DNA of 64,000 bases from Nocardiopsis sp. YSL2 (GCF_030555055.1 NZ_JAMOAO010000001.1:5270001-5334000); one strand, 5' to 3'. Shown: positions 26,126 through 35,710, counted from the stretch's first letter. Notes: generated by a model from the letters alone, not told the origin. Translations and numbers: made by a program.

Positions 26126-27004
26126 ATGTTCACCTTCGCCGGCGACGACGGCCTGACGGTCCACGTGCACGCCTGGGTCCCGGACGGCCCCCTGCGCGGT
26201 GTCGTCCAGATCTCGCACGGCATGGGCGAGCACGCCCTGCGCTACGCCCCGCTCGCAGCCGACCTCAACGCGCGGGGATACGCCGTGTACGCCAACGATC
26301 ACCGCGGCCACGGCGCGACCATGCACGCGGGCCCCGGCGTCCTGGGCGAGGACGGCTGGAACCTGCTGGTGGCCGACGTCGCCGCGCTCTCGCGCCTGCT
26401 GCGCGAGCGCCACACCGGACTGCCCCTCGTCCTCCTCGGCCACAGCCTGGGCTCGTTCGCCGCCCAGCAGTACCTGCTCGACCACCCCGACCTGGCCGAC
26501 GGCGTGGCGCTGAGCGGCACCACCGCCGTGGACCTGCTCCTGGTGGACCTGGCCCGGCAGGGCACCGACCCGCTGACCGCGCTGAACGCCCCGTTCCAGC
26601 CGGCGCGGACTCCGGCGGACTGGCTCAGCCGCGACGAGGCCCAGGTGGACGCCTACATCGCCGACCCGCTGTGCGGCTTCGCCCTGGACGCGGAGGGTAT
26701 GGACGGGCTCACCGCGGCCGCGATGGGGCGCCTGGCCAACCCCTTCGGGGTTTCCCGGAACACCCCTGTCTACGTCCTTGTCGGCGACCGCGACCCCCTC
26801 AACCAGGGACTGGCGTTCACCGACCGGCTCGTCGAGCGCTACCGCGAGGCCGGCGTCGACGACCTGGTCTACCGGATCTACGACGGCGCGCGCCACGAAC
26901 TGTTCAACGAGACCGGCCGCGACCGCGACCTCGTCGTCGCCGACCTGCTGGACTGGATCCAGCGGGTCACGGGGCGCCGACTCGACCAGCACAGCGCCCG
27001 GTAG
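26126..27004 (+). CDS. alpha/beta hydrolase, monoacylglycerol-lipase type
   Basis: 292 residues with the nucleophile elbow GHSLGS (about residue 110), preceded by the HGMGEH oxyanion region and NDHRGHG, and followed by the acid in LVGDRDPLN and the catalytic His in GARHELFNE. This is the Hydrolase_4/monoglyceride lipase pattern (cytosolic or membrane-associated lipid ester hydrolysis). Substrate range unknown. Separated by 117 bp from the following PucR-type regulator, which might control it. Confidence 0.85.
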   Translation: MFTFAGDDGLTVHVHAWVPDGPLRGVVQISHGMGEHALRYAPLAADLNARGYAVYANDHRGHGATMHAGPGVLGEDGWNLLVADVAALSRLLRERHTGLPLVLLGHSLGSFAAQQYLLDHPDLADGVALSGTTAVDLLLVDLARQGTDPLTALNAPFQPARTPADWLSRDEAQVDAYIADPLCGFALDAEGMDGLTAAAMGRLANPFGVSRNTPVYVLVGDRDPLNQGLAFTDRLVERYREAGVDDLVYRIYDGARHELFNETGRDRDLVVADLLDWIQRVTGRRLDQHSAR

Positions 27005-27121
27005 GGGGTCCGCTTCGTGCCGACCCGCCAGGAGCCCCAGGTCATCCCCGTAGAGTGAGCCGGAACACCTGGAGTCGATGGCGACGGCGCACGGACGGCG
27101 GCGAGCGGTGGGGCGGATGTG

Positions 27122-28393
27122 ATGGAACCGGATCTGCGGAGGATCGTCGAGGCGCTCGAACCGTCCATGGAGCAGATCACGCTCGAGGCGGTCGACCGCA
27201 TCTGGGAGCAGGTCCCCGCCTACGGTGCCAGCGCCGACCCCCGCCTGCGCGCGGACCTCACCGAGCATGTCGGGATGGTGTTCCACGCGCTGGTCACCAG
27301 CGTCAAGGAGCAACGCGCCGTCCAGCCCCGCGACTTCCCCGTGACCGCGGAGCACGCGCGCAGGAGGGTGCGCCAGGGCGTGGCGCTCCCGGACTTCCTC
27401 CAGGCCTTCCGGATCGGCCAGCTCACTCTGTGGGAGGGCGTCAGAGCGGCGGCGCGCCGGGACCCCGGTTCGCGGGACGCGGCGATGGCACTGGTCGGGC
27501 GGGTCATGCACCTCATCGAGGTGGGCAGCTCGGTGGCGGCCGAGGCCTACCTCGACGCCCAGCAGCACGAGGTGGCCGAACTCGACCGGCTGCGCCGTGA
27601 CCTGTTCGAGGACCTCCTGGCGGGCCATGAGATCCCGCCGGGCCCCAAGAGGTCGCTGCTGTCCTCGGCGGGACTGGACCCGGGCGTGGGCCTGGTCGTG
27701 GCGACCGCGCTGCCGGTCGCCCCGCTGCCCGACCAGCACACCCTGCCGGATGTCGCCGCCGCCCTGCGCGGTGCCTTCGCCCAGCGCGCCCCCGGGCTCA
27801 CGGTCGTCCGCCAGCAGGAGGTGACCGCCCTGGCCCAGGCGGACGCTCCAGCCGCCGGGGCGGTCGTCGAACGGCTGCGCCGCGCACTGGACGAACTGGT
27901 GCGTGCCGGTGTCCACCTGGCCGTGGGCGTGAGCGCCGTCCACGCGGACGTGGCCGCGGTGCCGGAGGCCTACGCCGAGGCGTGCACGGCCAGGGACGGT
28001 CTGGGCGGTGCGGCGGGGCTCGTGCCGCTGCCCCTGATGTCGACCTTCGACTTCCTCGTGCTCCGCGACGACGCCACGGCCCGGCGGCTCGTCCGCCCGG
28101 AGCTGCGCAGGTTCGTCGAGGAGGACCTGTCCCGTGGCGGGGCTCTGGTGGAGACGGTGTTGTCCTACGCCGCGCACGACCTGCGGGCCAGGGCCATGGC
28201 CCAGGCGATGCACCTGCACGTCAACACGGCCTACTACCGGCTCGACCGGATCGCCGAGCGGACCGGCTGCGACCTGCGCGCCTTCGCCGACCTGCTGGAG
28301 CTGGTCATCGCCATCAGGCTGCTGAGCGACCGCCACCGGGTCGCCAGGGCACCCCACGGCCAGGACGGGGAGGCGGACGCCGGGGGAGCGTGA
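27122..28393 (+). CDS. PucR/CdaR-type transcriptional regulator
   Basis: 423 residues. A helical N-terminal sensor region (residues 1-170, VKEQRAVQPRDFPVTAEHARRRV) precedes a GGDEF-like middle and a C-terminal helix-turn-helix with HLHVNTAYYRLDRIAERTG (about residues 360-378), the hallmark of the PucR C-terminal domain. Related regulators respond to metabolites such as purines or amino acids. The same architecture recurs at 38979. Target unknown. Confidence 0.8.
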   Translation: MEPDLRRIVEALEPSMEQITLEAVDRIWEQVPAYGASADPRLRADLTEHVGMVFHALVTSVKEQRAVQPRDFPVTAEHARRRVRQGVALPDFLQAFRIGQLTLWEGVRAAARRDPGSRDAAMALVGRVMHLIEVGSSVAAEAYLDAQQHEVAELDRLRRDLFEDLLAGHEIPPGPKRSLLSSAGLDPGVGLVVATALPVAPLPDQHTLPDVAAALRGAFAQRAPGLTVVRQQEVTALAQADAPAAGAVVERLRRALDELVRAGVHLAVGVSAVHADVAAVPEAYAEACTARDGLGGAAGLVPLPLMSTFDFLVLRDDATARRLVRPELRRFVEEDLSRGGALVETVLSYAAHDLRARAMAQAMHLHVNTAYYRLDRIAERTGCDLRAFADLLELVIAIRLLSDRHRVARAPHGQDGEADAGGA

Positions 28394-28420
28394 GGGGCCG
28401 GCGCTCCCACGCGCGAACGG

Positions 28421-28459
28421 CCTCGGCCCCGGTCCGTGTGGGGTGGACCGGGGCCGAGG
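28421..28459. terminator. bidirectional hairpin between convergent genes
   Basis: Perfect 15-bp inverted repeat (28421-28435 with 28445-28459, 9-nt loop) between the PucR-type gene and uppP, which converge here. Confidence 0.75.
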
Positions 28460-28475
28460 GCGGCGTGTGCTCAGA

Positions 28476-29618
28476 TCACTCGGCCGGAGTGGGGTCGTAC
28501 TGCTCGCCCGTGACCGGGTTGGTGGCCATGCCGGTGGCCGGGTCGTAGTCGACGTCCATGCCCAGCTGGGGGTCGTGGTAGAGCCCGGTGCCGGGGTTGC
28601 GCGGCAGCCCCACCTCCGGGTCGATCTCCCAACCGGTCACCGGATCGATCTCCGGGGTGGGCTCGGCCGAGGGCGCCTCGCTGGGCTCGGCGGACGGCTC
28701 CTCCTCTGCCGCCGCGCCGTCCCCGCTCGACTCCTCGTCCTCGTCGACGGTCTCCTCCGCGATCACCTCGCTGCGTGCGACCTGCGAGTCGGCGCCGCCC
28801 TCGGGGTCGATCACACCGAAGCTGACCAGGGTCAGGACGAGGATGCCCAGACCGATGCGGTAGTAGACGAACGGCATGAAGCTGTGCGTGGAGATGAACT
28901 TCATCAGCCAGGCGATGACGATGAACCCGACCACACCGGCGATGAGCGTGCCCACGATGGTGGCGCCCCACCCGGCGTACTCGTTGGCGCCGATGTCGGT
29001 GAGCTTGTAGATGCCCGACCCGAAGACCGCGGGCAGGGCGAGGAGGAAGGCGTACTCGGCGGCGTCCTTGCGCTTGAAGCCGAGGAGCATCCCGCCGGTG
29101 ATGGTGCCGCCGGAGCGGGAGACGCCGGGAATCAGGGCCAGGGCCTGGAAGAGGCCGAAGGTCAGGCCGCGGGAGACGTTGAGTTCCTCCAGGTTGCGGA
29201 CCTTCCTGCCGTACCGGTCGGCGAGGCCGAGGAAGACGCCGAAGACGATCAGGGTCAGGGCGGTCAGCCGCAGGTCGCGGAAGACGCTTTCGATCTGGTG
29301 CTCCAGCAGCAGGCCGAGGGCGACGATCGGCACGGAGCCGATGATCACGTACCAGCCCATGCGGGCGTTGATGTCGCCGCGCAGCTCCCGCCTGAACAGC
29401 GAGAGCGTCCAGGTGGAGATGATCTTCATGATCCGCTGCCGGAAGTAGATCAGAACGGCGAGCTCGGTGCCGAGCTGGCTGACGGCCGTGAAGGCCGCGC
29501 CCGGGTCCGGCCAACCGAAGAACGCGGAGATCACCCGTAGGTGCCCGCTGGAGGAGACGGGGAGGAACTCGGTCAGCCCCTGGACCAAGCCGAGGATGAC
29601 TGCTTCGATGAGGGACAC
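28476..29618 (-). CDS. uppP: undecaprenyl-diphosphatase UppP with a repeat tail
   Basis: 380 residues, GTG start. The membrane core (about 1-270) has the BacA/UppP signatures GLTEFLPVSSSGH (residues 14-26) and PGVSRSGGTITGG (164-176); it recycles undecaprenyl pyrophosphate at the outer face of the membrane and can confer bacitracin resistance. Normal family length is 260-290. The last 110 residues are an extra acidic linker plus six near-repeats of [DN]PxxG (DPVTG, DPEVG, NPGTG, DPQLG, DPATG, NPVTG), ending the chain; this tail is unusual. Confidence 0.9.
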   Translation of the reverse strand: MSLIEAVILGLVQGLTEFLPVSSSGHLRVISAFFGWPDPGAAFTAVSQLGTELAVLIYFRQRIMKIISTWTLSLFRRELRGDINARMGWYVIIGSVPIVALGLLLEHQIESVFRDLRLTALTLIVFGVFLGLADRYGRKVRNLEELNVSRGLTFGLFQALALIPGVSRSGGTITGGMLLGFKRKDAAEYAFLLALPAVFGSGIYKLTDIGANEYAGWGATIVGTLIAGVVGFIVIAWLMKFISTHSFMPFVYYRIGLGILVLTLVSFGVIDPEGGADSQVARSEVIAEETVDEDEESSGDGAAAEEEPSAEPSEAPSAEPTPEIDPVTGWEIDPEVGLPRNPGTGLYHDPQLGMDVDYDPATGMATNPVTGEQYDPTPAE

Positions 29619-30108
29619 GGAGGGTTCTGCTCCTGGCTGTGTTCTGCTCCGGTCGGGGGAGCCGGGGTCGGCTCGGGCGTGCCGGACGTGCTCATACGGA
29701 TAAGGGGGTCCCCGGCAGCTTAGTCAACTTCTGGGCCGCGAACGACCGAGCTTGCGGGCGGGGCCCGGCCGGCCGCCGGGGCGGCCTCCCGCGTCCCGCG
29801 CCTCCCGGCCCCCGCGGGGCAGGGCACGGGAGGCGTCGCGGTCGGCGTGCGCGACGACGCGGCCCTCGGTGCCCTGCCCCGCCGTACCCTCCGCTGGATG
29901 CCCGTGCGATCCCGCGGGGCGATCCCGCGGGGCGATCCCGCGCGAGGTGCGTTCGGCGCGCCCGGTGCCCACATCCCGCACGCCCCGGTGACAGAGCGCA
30001 GTCGAGAGCACATCAAGGGGCGTGACCTCTGTCACTGGATGCCCGGCGTGGGGCGCACATGACCGCGGGGTCCCCGCTTGGCCGCGCCCGCCCGCCCGGC
30101 CGAGGCCG
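29619..30108. other. 490-bp gap with a short tandem repeat
   Basis: No gene supported. Three tandem 13-bp units based on GCGATCCCGCGGG occupy 29906-29944, and several GC-rich inverted repeats surround 29780-29850. Upstream part should contain the uppP promoter. Confidence 0.5.
29906..29944. repeat. 3 x 13-bp tandem repeat
   Basis: Units at 29906, 29919 and 29932; the first two are identical (GCGATCCCGCGGG), the third ends in GCG. Probably a replication-slippage product. Confidence 0.75.
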
Positions 30109-30780
30109 TCAGAGCGCCAGCAGTCCCTCCACCACGTCCACGGGGTCGGCGCCGTGCACGTCGGCGCGCTCGAACACCGCGGGGAAGCGCCCCTCCAGGT
30201 GCGCGGACCACCCGGTGGTCAGGCCCGCGCGCCGGGCGCCGTCGACGTCCCACGCGTGCGCGGCCACCAGGGCCAGGCGTGCGCGCGGGACCCCGCAGAC
30301 CGCGGCGGCGTGCAGATAGGGCTCGGGCGCGGGCTTCCAGCGGCGCACCTCGTCCGCGGAGACCACGCGCTCCACGTGGGCGTCCAGGCCGGTCCGGCCC
30401 AGGAGCACTCCGGTCGTGGCCGCGGAGCCGTTGGTGAGCGCCACCACACGCGGCCCCGACTCCCGGGCGAGCCGGACGGCCGCGACGGCGTCCGGGCGCG
30501 GTTCCAGTTCGGCGACCGCACCCACCAGCTCCCGCGCGGTCGCCTCGGGCAGGCGGTGGCCGTCGACGTCGAGCAGGGCGCCGACGGCCACCTCCGCGAA
30601 GGGCCGGTAACCGCCGCCCGCCGACAGGGCGAACCCGTTGCGCAGGGTCCGCTCGAACCAGTGCCGCACCGTGCCCGGCGCCAGCCCGGCGGCGGTGAAC
30701 CGCGCGTCCAGCGGGGCGATCGGGAACAGGGTCTCCATGACGTCGAAGGCGATCACCAGTGGGCGTCGGCGCTCGTCCAT
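30109..30780 (-). CDS. HAD-superfamily hydrolase, haloacid-dehalogenase type II-like
   Basis: 223 residues from the ATG at 30780. The HAD motif I is FDVMETLF (nucleophile Asp in residues 11-18), motif II is ALTNGSA, motif III lysine in RRWKPAPEPY and motif IV AAHAWDVDGARRAG. This matches type II haloacid dehalogenases, which hydrolyse 2-haloacids; many relatives are general phosphatases. No neighbour indicates a dehalogenation pathway. Confidence 0.75.
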   Translation of the reverse strand: MDERRRPLVIAFDVMETLFPIAPLDARFTAAGLAPGTVRHWFERTLRNGFALSAGGGYRPFAEVAVGALLDVDGHRLPEATARELVGAVAELEPRPDAVAAVRLARESGPRVVALTNGSAATTGVLLGRTGLDAHVERVVSADEVRRWKPAPEPYLHAAAVCGVPRARLALVAAHAWDVDGARRAGLTTGWSAHLEGRFPAVFERADVHGADPVDVVEGLLAL

Positions 30781-30840
30781 GCCACCACCCTTCCCCGTCC
30801 GCCCCCTCACTACGCGACCCGGACACGCGGGCGCCGCCGG

Positions 30841-31272
30841 TCAGCGGATCCGGGCGCCGTAGACGTGGTCGACCGGCATCGTCATCAGCACCCGGCGGTC
30901 GGACACCATCACCGACCGGTACTCCGACCAGTCCGGGTGCTCCCCGGCCGCGGCCCGGTAGTACTCGACCAGCGCCTCGACCTCGGGTCCGTGCGGGTCG
31001 GTCCCCGGCCCCGTGAGCGTCACCGTTCCCTCGGCGGTGGCCCACGACCCCCCGTCGGCGCTGGTGACCTCCAGTGCGGCCCGTGGGTCGCGCCGCAGGT
31101 TGGCGGTCTTGGCCCGCCCCTCGGTCATCGAGACGTAGAGGACCCCGGCCTCGCGGTCGTAGAACGGCATGACGGGGGAGAGCTGCGGGCGGCCGTCGGA
31201 CTTGATCGTCGCCAGGACGCCGAGCCGGCTGCCCGCGAGTAGGGCGCGCGGATCGAACGGTGTGGTGGTCAT
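30841..31272 (-). CDS. PPOX-class flavin/F420-dependent oxidoreductase
   Basis: 143 residues forming a split-barrel flavin-binding protein. Segments LGVLATIKSDGRPQLSPVMPF at the start and GVLYVSMTEGRAKTANLRRDPRAALEV in the middle fit the F420-dependent PPOX family common in actinobacteria. It probably reduces a small molecule with F420H2 or FMN. ATG start at 31272; it is divergent from the MerR gene. Confidence 0.75.
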   Translation of the reverse strand: MTTTPFDPRALLAGSRLGVLATIKSDGRPQLSPVMPFYDREAGVLYVSMTEGRAKTANLRRDPRAALEVTSADGGSWATAEGTVTLTGPGTDPHGPEVEALVEYYRAAAGEHPDWSEYRSVMVSDRRVLMTMPVDHVYGARIR

Positions 31273-31462
31273 GTCAGGGTCCTCTTCCAGTTCGGCTGAC
31301 GACAGGTCACGACCGTACTCCGGAAGGGGCCCGGAACGGCTCGGCCAACGCCGTGGACCCCGCTCTCGCGCACCGGGTGCTTCCTCGGCAGGGGCCGTAC
31401 GGTTCTGGCAGAATCCTGAACGTTCAGACCGGTGTGAAGGTCAAGGGGATCAGGGGATCGGT

Positions 31463-31846
31463 GTGCTGATCGGAGAACTGAGTCGGCGGACCGGTGTCAA
31501 CGCCCACCAGTTGCGGTACTACGAGGCCCAGGGGCTGCTCGAACCCCGTCGCGCCGCCAACGGCTACCGCGAGTACGCCGACGACGCGGTCCTGACCGTC
31601 ACCCAGGTCCGCAAGCTGCTCGGTGCCGGCCTCTCGACCCAGGAGATCGCCTCCCTGCTCCCGTGCGTGACCGGGGAGGCCCCCGACCTGGAACCCTGTA
31701 CCGAACTCCTGGACACGCTGCGCGCGCGGCTGAACGGACTGGACGAGCACATCGGCGCGCTCGACCGTTCCCGCCGGGTCCTGCGCGAGTACATCGGCGC
31801 CACCGAGCGCCGCGCGGCCCCCGGCCGCGGCGTCGGGGCACCCTAA
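31463..31846 (+). CDS. MerR-family transcriptional regulator
   Basis: 127 residues. The N-terminal winged HTH has IGELSRRTGVNAHQLRYYEAQGLLEPRRAANGYREY, the standard MerR motif, followed by a dimerisation helix and a C-terminal effector region with two Cys (LPCVTGEAPDLEPC). GTG start with an AGGGGATC site six bases upstream. Inducer and target unknown; the divergent flavin protein is the obvious candidate target. Confidence 0.8.
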   Translation: MLIGELSRRTGVNAHQLRYYEAQGLLEPRRAANGYREYADDAVLTVTQVRKLLGAGLSTQEIASLLPCVTGEAPDLEPCTELLDTLRARLNGLDEHIGALDRSRRVLREYIGATERRAAPGRGVGAP

Positions 31847-31915
31847 GCTGGCAGCGACGAGCAGTTCGAGGAGCAGGAACGCCGCCACCCGTCCCCGCCG
31901 CTCGGGGCCGGTACC

Positions 31916-33136
31916 GTGGCGGACGTCCACCCGTGGGGGCCCGACATGTCCGACTGGCGAGCGCGCGCGGTGCGCAGGGGCAGATACCCGTTCACGCGGT
32001 CTTCGCGGAATTCCGGGGAACCGGACGCGGGGCCGGGCCCGGAGTCCGCTCCGGAGTGGGTGATGGACCCGCGGGCCAACGACGCGCCCGTGTCCGCCGA
32101 GGCGCCCCTGGAGCACAGCGTCGTGGACGCGGCCCTCTACCGGGAGGGGCGGCGGGTGCCCACACCGGGCACCCTGGAGGAGATCTACCGCCGGCTGCCC
32201 GACGCGCGCGGGTCGACCATGGCCTGGATCGGCCTCTACCGTCCGGCCGAGGCCCAGCTGCAGGCCGCCGCCGACCAGTTCAACCTGCACGAGCTCGCCG
32301 TGGAGGACGCCATCGTCGCCCACCAGCGCCCCAAGCTGGAAAGGTACGGCGACACCCTCTTCGTGGTCCTGCGCGCGGCCCGCTACATCGACGAGACCGA
32401 GGAGGTCGAGTTCGGGGAGATCCACCTCTTCGTCGGCCGGGACTTCGTGGTCACGGTCCGGCACGCCGGCGTCCCGGACCTGGCGGCGGTCCGCCTCCGC
32501 CTGGAGGGCGACCCCGAGCTGATGGCCCTGGGGCCGGAGTCCGTCCTGTACGCGGTCTTGGACGCCGTGGTCGACGGGTACGCCCCCGTGATCGCCGGGC
32601 TGCAGCACGACGTCGACGAGATCGAGACCGAGGTCTTCAGCGGCGATCCCCGGGTGTCCCGCCGCATCTACGAGCTCTCCCGCGAAGTGATCGAGTTCCA
32701 GCGCGCCACCCGGCCGCTGCTGCGCATCACCGACGACCTGGCCGCCGGGTTCGAGAAGTACGGCACCCACGAGGAGCTGCGGCGCAGGCTGCGCGACGTC
32801 GCCGACCACGCCACCACCGCCGCCGAGCGGGTCGACGGATTCCGGCAGATGCTGCAGAACATCCTGGCCGTCAACGCCACGCTCGTCTCCCAGGCCCAGA
32901 ACGAGGAGATGAAGCTCCTGGCCGAGGCGGGCCACTCACAGAACAACGAGCTCAAGAGGATCTCGTCGTGGGCGGCCATCCTCTTCGCCCCCACCCTGAT
33001 CGGCACCGTCTACGGCATGAACTTCGACCGGATGCCCGAGCTGGGCTGGGCCTTCGGCTATCCGTTCTCACTCGGCCTGATGGCCCTGGTGTGCGTGTCC
33101 CTGTACGTGGTCTTCAAGCGCCGCGACTGGCTCTGA
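31916..33136 (+). CDS. corA: CorA-type magnesium/cobalt transporter
   Basis: 406 residues, GTG start; an ATG at 31946 with a GGGGG site is an alternative. The long cytosolic alpha/beta domain precedes two C-terminal transmembrane helices. The selectivity signature GMN (YGMNFDRMPE) sits between them, near residue 373. CorA forms a pentameric Mg2+ channel that can also admit Co2+ or Ni2+. The first 70 residues are a disordered extension longer than usual. Confidence 0.85.
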   Translation: MADVHPWGPDMSDWRARAVRRGRYPFTRSSRNSGEPDAGPGPESAPEWVMDPRANDAPVSAEAPLEHSVVDAALYREGRRVPTPGTLEEIYRRLPDARGSTMAWIGLYRPAEAQLQAAADQFNLHELAVEDAIVAHQRPKLERYGDTLFVVLRAARYIDETEEVEFGEIHLFVGRDFVVTVRHAGVPDLAAVRLRLEGDPELMALGPESVLYAVLDAVVDGYAPVIAGLQHDVDEIETEVFSGDPRVSRRIYELSREVIEFQRATRPLLRITDDLAAGFEKYGTHEELRRRLRDVADHATTAAERVDGFRQMLQNILAVNATLVSQAQNEEMKLLAEAGHSQNNELKRISSWAAILFAPTLIGTVYGMNFDRMPELGWAFGYPFSLGLMALVCVSLYVVFKRRDWL

Positions 33137-33197
33137 GCCGGGGCGCCCCCGGCAGGACGGCGACCAGCGTCCGTGCCCTCCACGGCGCCGGGGCGGC

Positions 33198-33791
33198 TCA
33201 GCCCCCGCCACCCTGGACCGCGGACCGCAACAGCGCCTCCAGCTCCACGGTGACGTCGTCCAGAGGACCGATGTCGCGCTGGGCACGGCACAGCGCCACC
33301 GTGCCCTCCACCGAAGCGACGACCAGGGCGGCCAGCCGCGCCGCGCGGGCGGGCTCGGCCCCGTGCTCGCGCAGGGACTCGGCCAGCAGGTCCTGCCAGC
33401 CCGCGAACACCTCGGACGCCGCGGACAGCACCTCCGAGGCCCCGTCCCCGGGCGGCTCCTCCACCGCCACGGCCAGCACCGGGCAGCCCGCCCGGAATTC
33501 GCTGTCGATCACCGTGCGACGCCACACCCGCAGGAACGCCCGCAGTCCCGCCACGGGCCCCGCCCGCAGCGCCTCGGCCAGACCGTCGCCCACGACCACG
33601 CCGGCGAAGCGAACGGCCTCCGCGGCCAGCTGCTGCTTGCCGCGCGGGAAGTAGTGGTAGGTCGAGCCCAGGGGCGTCCCGCTGTGCGCGGCCAGTTCCC
33701 GGACCGACGTGGCGGCCAGGCCGCGGCGCCGGATCATGTCGGCCGCCCCGGCGACCATGCGCCCGCGGGCGTCCGCGCCCTCCCTGCCCAT
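33198..33791 (-). CDS. TetR-family regulator, LmrA/YxaF type
   Basis: 197 residues from the ATG at 33791, chosen because GGGAGGGG lies upstream; a GTG seven codons earlier is possible. TetR HTH: GLAATSVRELAAHSGTPLGSTYHYFPRGKQQL (about 25-55). The C-terminal domain contains GCPVLAVAVEEPP, a feature of the LmrA/YxaF subgroup that controls multidrug or oxidoreductase genes. Target not evident. Confidence 0.8.
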   Translation of the reverse strand: MGREGADARGRMVAGAADMIRRRGLAATSVRELAAHSGTPLGSTYHYFPRGKQQLAAEAVRFAGVVVGDGLAEALRAGPVAGLRAFLRVWRRTVIDSEFRAGCPVLAVAVEEPPGDGASEVLSAASEVFAGWQDLLAESLREHGAEPARAARLAALVVASVEGTVALCRAQRDIGPLDDVTVELEALLRSAVQGGGG

Positions 33792-33884
33792 GGGCGCTCC
33801 CCTCCCGGTCACTGGACCCCAGGTCCGTCACAGATTACCGCGAACCCTGCGGCCCACCGGGGTTCGCCGACACCGGGCCGGGCG

Positions 33885-35084
33885 TCAGGCCCCGGCGAGC
33901 TGGACGAGGGCGTGTGTGCCGCTCGTGCGCCAGGCTCCGCCGCCCGCATCCAGCGCCTGGACCGCGGCCCGGTCCAACCCGGTCACGACGTCGGACTTGA
34001 GCGTGCGCAGGGCCGCGACCGGGCCGGGGAAGTAGGCGGTCACCGCCGCGAAGGGGGTCGTGGCGGGCCAGTGGCGGTCACCGACCAGCCGCCGGTAGTT
34101 CAGGTCCCCCTTCATCAGGGTCACCGACGCCGCCGCGAACTCCTCGGCCAGGTCCGCGGGCATGTCCCGGTAGGGGAGCGGGGCGCAGGAGAAGGCGTGC
34201 GCGCGCACGCGCAGCCGCCCGTGGCCCACCGCCCGCCACAGCCGGGTGCCGATCCGTTCCGCCGCGCCGCCCGCCTCGCACAGGCGGCGCAGGCCGTCCA
34301 GGACGTCGGCCATGGTGGCGTCGGAGACGTAGTACGGGCCCGGCTTGACGTGCAGGACGACCTCGCGGGCGCGGTCGGTGGCCAGCAGGGTGTCGATCAG
34401 GACCAGGTCCGGTAGGAGCTCGCGTCCGGCGTTGTCGGCCACCAGGCAGACCCGGCCGCCCGCACGAGTCTCGAGCAGTTCCCACAGTTCGGCGGAGTGG
34501 TCGGCCACCAGGCCCGAGGCCGCGGCGGCGGTGTCGCCGCCGCCCACCTGGAAGCCGAGGTCGGCCCGGTTGCCCCACAGCGAGGACCGCAGCAGGGCCT
34601 GGTCCCGGTCCCGGGGCGCGAGGTCGGCGAGGGAGTCCAGGGCGCCGATCTCGGCCGCGGCCTCCGGTCCCGCCAGCTCCGCGCGCTTGAACGGGGCGAA
34701 GGGGTCCACGCCCTGCCACGGGCCGGGGCCGAAGTAGTCCAGAGCGCCGAGCAGACGGCGGTAGAAGTAGCTCTCCGCCCACAGGAAGGGCGCCCGCGTC
34801 CACGGTGTGCCGACATGGTCGTCCATGCCCCACGCCCGCCAGGCGCCGTGGTCGTGCGCGTCCTCGTCCAACGGCTCGATGACCCCTTCGGTGGCCTCCT
34901 CGCGCAGTGCGGACAGGCGTGCCCGCTGCTCCGGCGGGTACGGGAACGCCCCGCTCACCCTGTCGATCAGCGCCGGGTGGCGCTCGCACATCACGCTCCT
35001 GGGGAAGGACCCGGGCACGTCGCCGGTGACCACGTCGGCGCGGGGAAGCTCGGTCGGAACGGCGCGGCGCGAGCCTTCGGGCAT
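33885..35084 (-). CDS. damage-control phosphatase ARMT1-like (DUF89)
   Basis: 399 residues from the ATG at 35084; upstream codons in the same frame are not protein-like. Family motifs: SLWGNRADLGF, LVADNAGRELLPDLVLIDTLL (metal-binding Asp/Asn), LMKGDLNYRRLVGD and RTLKSDVVTGLD. Subfamily III DUF89 proteins hydrolyse damaged or excess sugar phosphates with Co/Ni/Mn. Metal preference cannot be inferred here. Confidence 0.75.
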   Translation of the reverse strand: MPEGSRRAVPTELPRADVVTGDVPGSFPRSVMCERHPALIDRVSGAFPYPPEQRARLSALREEATEGVIEPLDEDAHDHGAWRAWGMDDHVGTPWTRAPFLWAESYFYRRLLGALDYFGPGPWQGVDPFAPFKRAELAGPEAAAEIGALDSLADLAPRDRDQALLRSSLWGNRADLGFQVGGGDTAAAASGLVADHSAELWELLETRAGGRVCLVADNAGRELLPDLVLIDTLLATDRAREVVLHVKPGPYYVSDATMADVLDGLRRLCEAGGAAERIGTRLWRAVGHGRLRVRAHAFSCAPLPYRDMPADLAEEFAAASVTLMKGDLNYRRLVGDRHWPATTPFAAVTAYFPGPVAALRTLKSDVVTGLDRAAVQALDAGGGAWRTSGTHALVQLAGA

Positions 35085-35275
35085 GGTGCGACTCCTGGGT
35101 CGGACGGGTTCGACGGGTACCGGCCACCCCATCCTCGTTCGGGCGGCCACGATGATCGAATCGCAATGTTCACAGCTGCACAAGAAGCCGTGCGAGGGGA
35201 ACAATGGCAGGTAGGACCGGCGGAGATCCGCGGTTCGAAGGGTCCCGGACGCGCCGGTCGCGGGAGGTGAGATTC

Positions 35276-35710
35276 ATGTCCACCGTTGCTCACGCGCGCT
35301 CCCACGCGATGACGCACGCCTGGCGCGGCGCGGTCGCCGGCATCGTCGGCGGTGTCGTCTTCGGGATCGTGATGGCGACGACCGGGATGCTGTCGACGGT
35401 CGCCATGCTGGTCGGCAGCAACGACGCGGTCATCGGCGGCGTGGTACACCTGGCGATCTCGGCCGTGTTCGGTGTGGTCTTCGGGCTGCTCGCCGGTGTC
35501 ATCGGCGACCGGATGTGGTCGGTGATGGCCGCGGGGCTGGTCTACGGTCTGGCCCTGTGGGTGATCGGCGGGCTGGTGCTGATGCCCGCGTTCCTGGGCA
35601 TGCCGCTGTTCCCCATGGGCGAGATGTCGATGTGGAGCCTGTTCGGGCACGCCCTCTTCGGACTGGTGGCCGGTGCAACGCTCTACGGACTGAGCCGCAA
35701 CGAGGCCTGA
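35276..35710 (+). CDS. small integral membrane protein of unknown function
   Basis: 144 residues from the ATG at 35276 (GGGAGGTG site). Four hydrophobic helices (about 20-38, 48-70, 76-98, 115-138) with glycine-rich packing (GIVGGVVFGIVM) and a C-terminal SRNEA. It resembles DUF1440/YqhR-type membrane proteins, but I am not sure of a family. No metal or catalytic motif. Confidence 0.55.
   Translation: MSTVAHARSHAMTHAWRGAVAGIVGGVVFGIVMATTGMLSTVAMLVGSNDAVIGGVVHLAISAVFGVVFGLLAGVIGDRMWSVMAAGLVYGLALWVIGGLVLMPAFLGMPLFPMGEMSMWSLFGHALFGLVAGATLYGLSRNEA

Noticed and set aside
25592..28357. 921-codon minus-strand frame antisense to the lipase and PucR-type genes
   Set aside because: GC-driven open frame; both plus-strand genes have clear motifs.
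29720..30035. Several overlapping ORFs in the uppP upstream gap
   Set aside because: Low-complexity, arginine/proline-rich products of GC-rich repeats.
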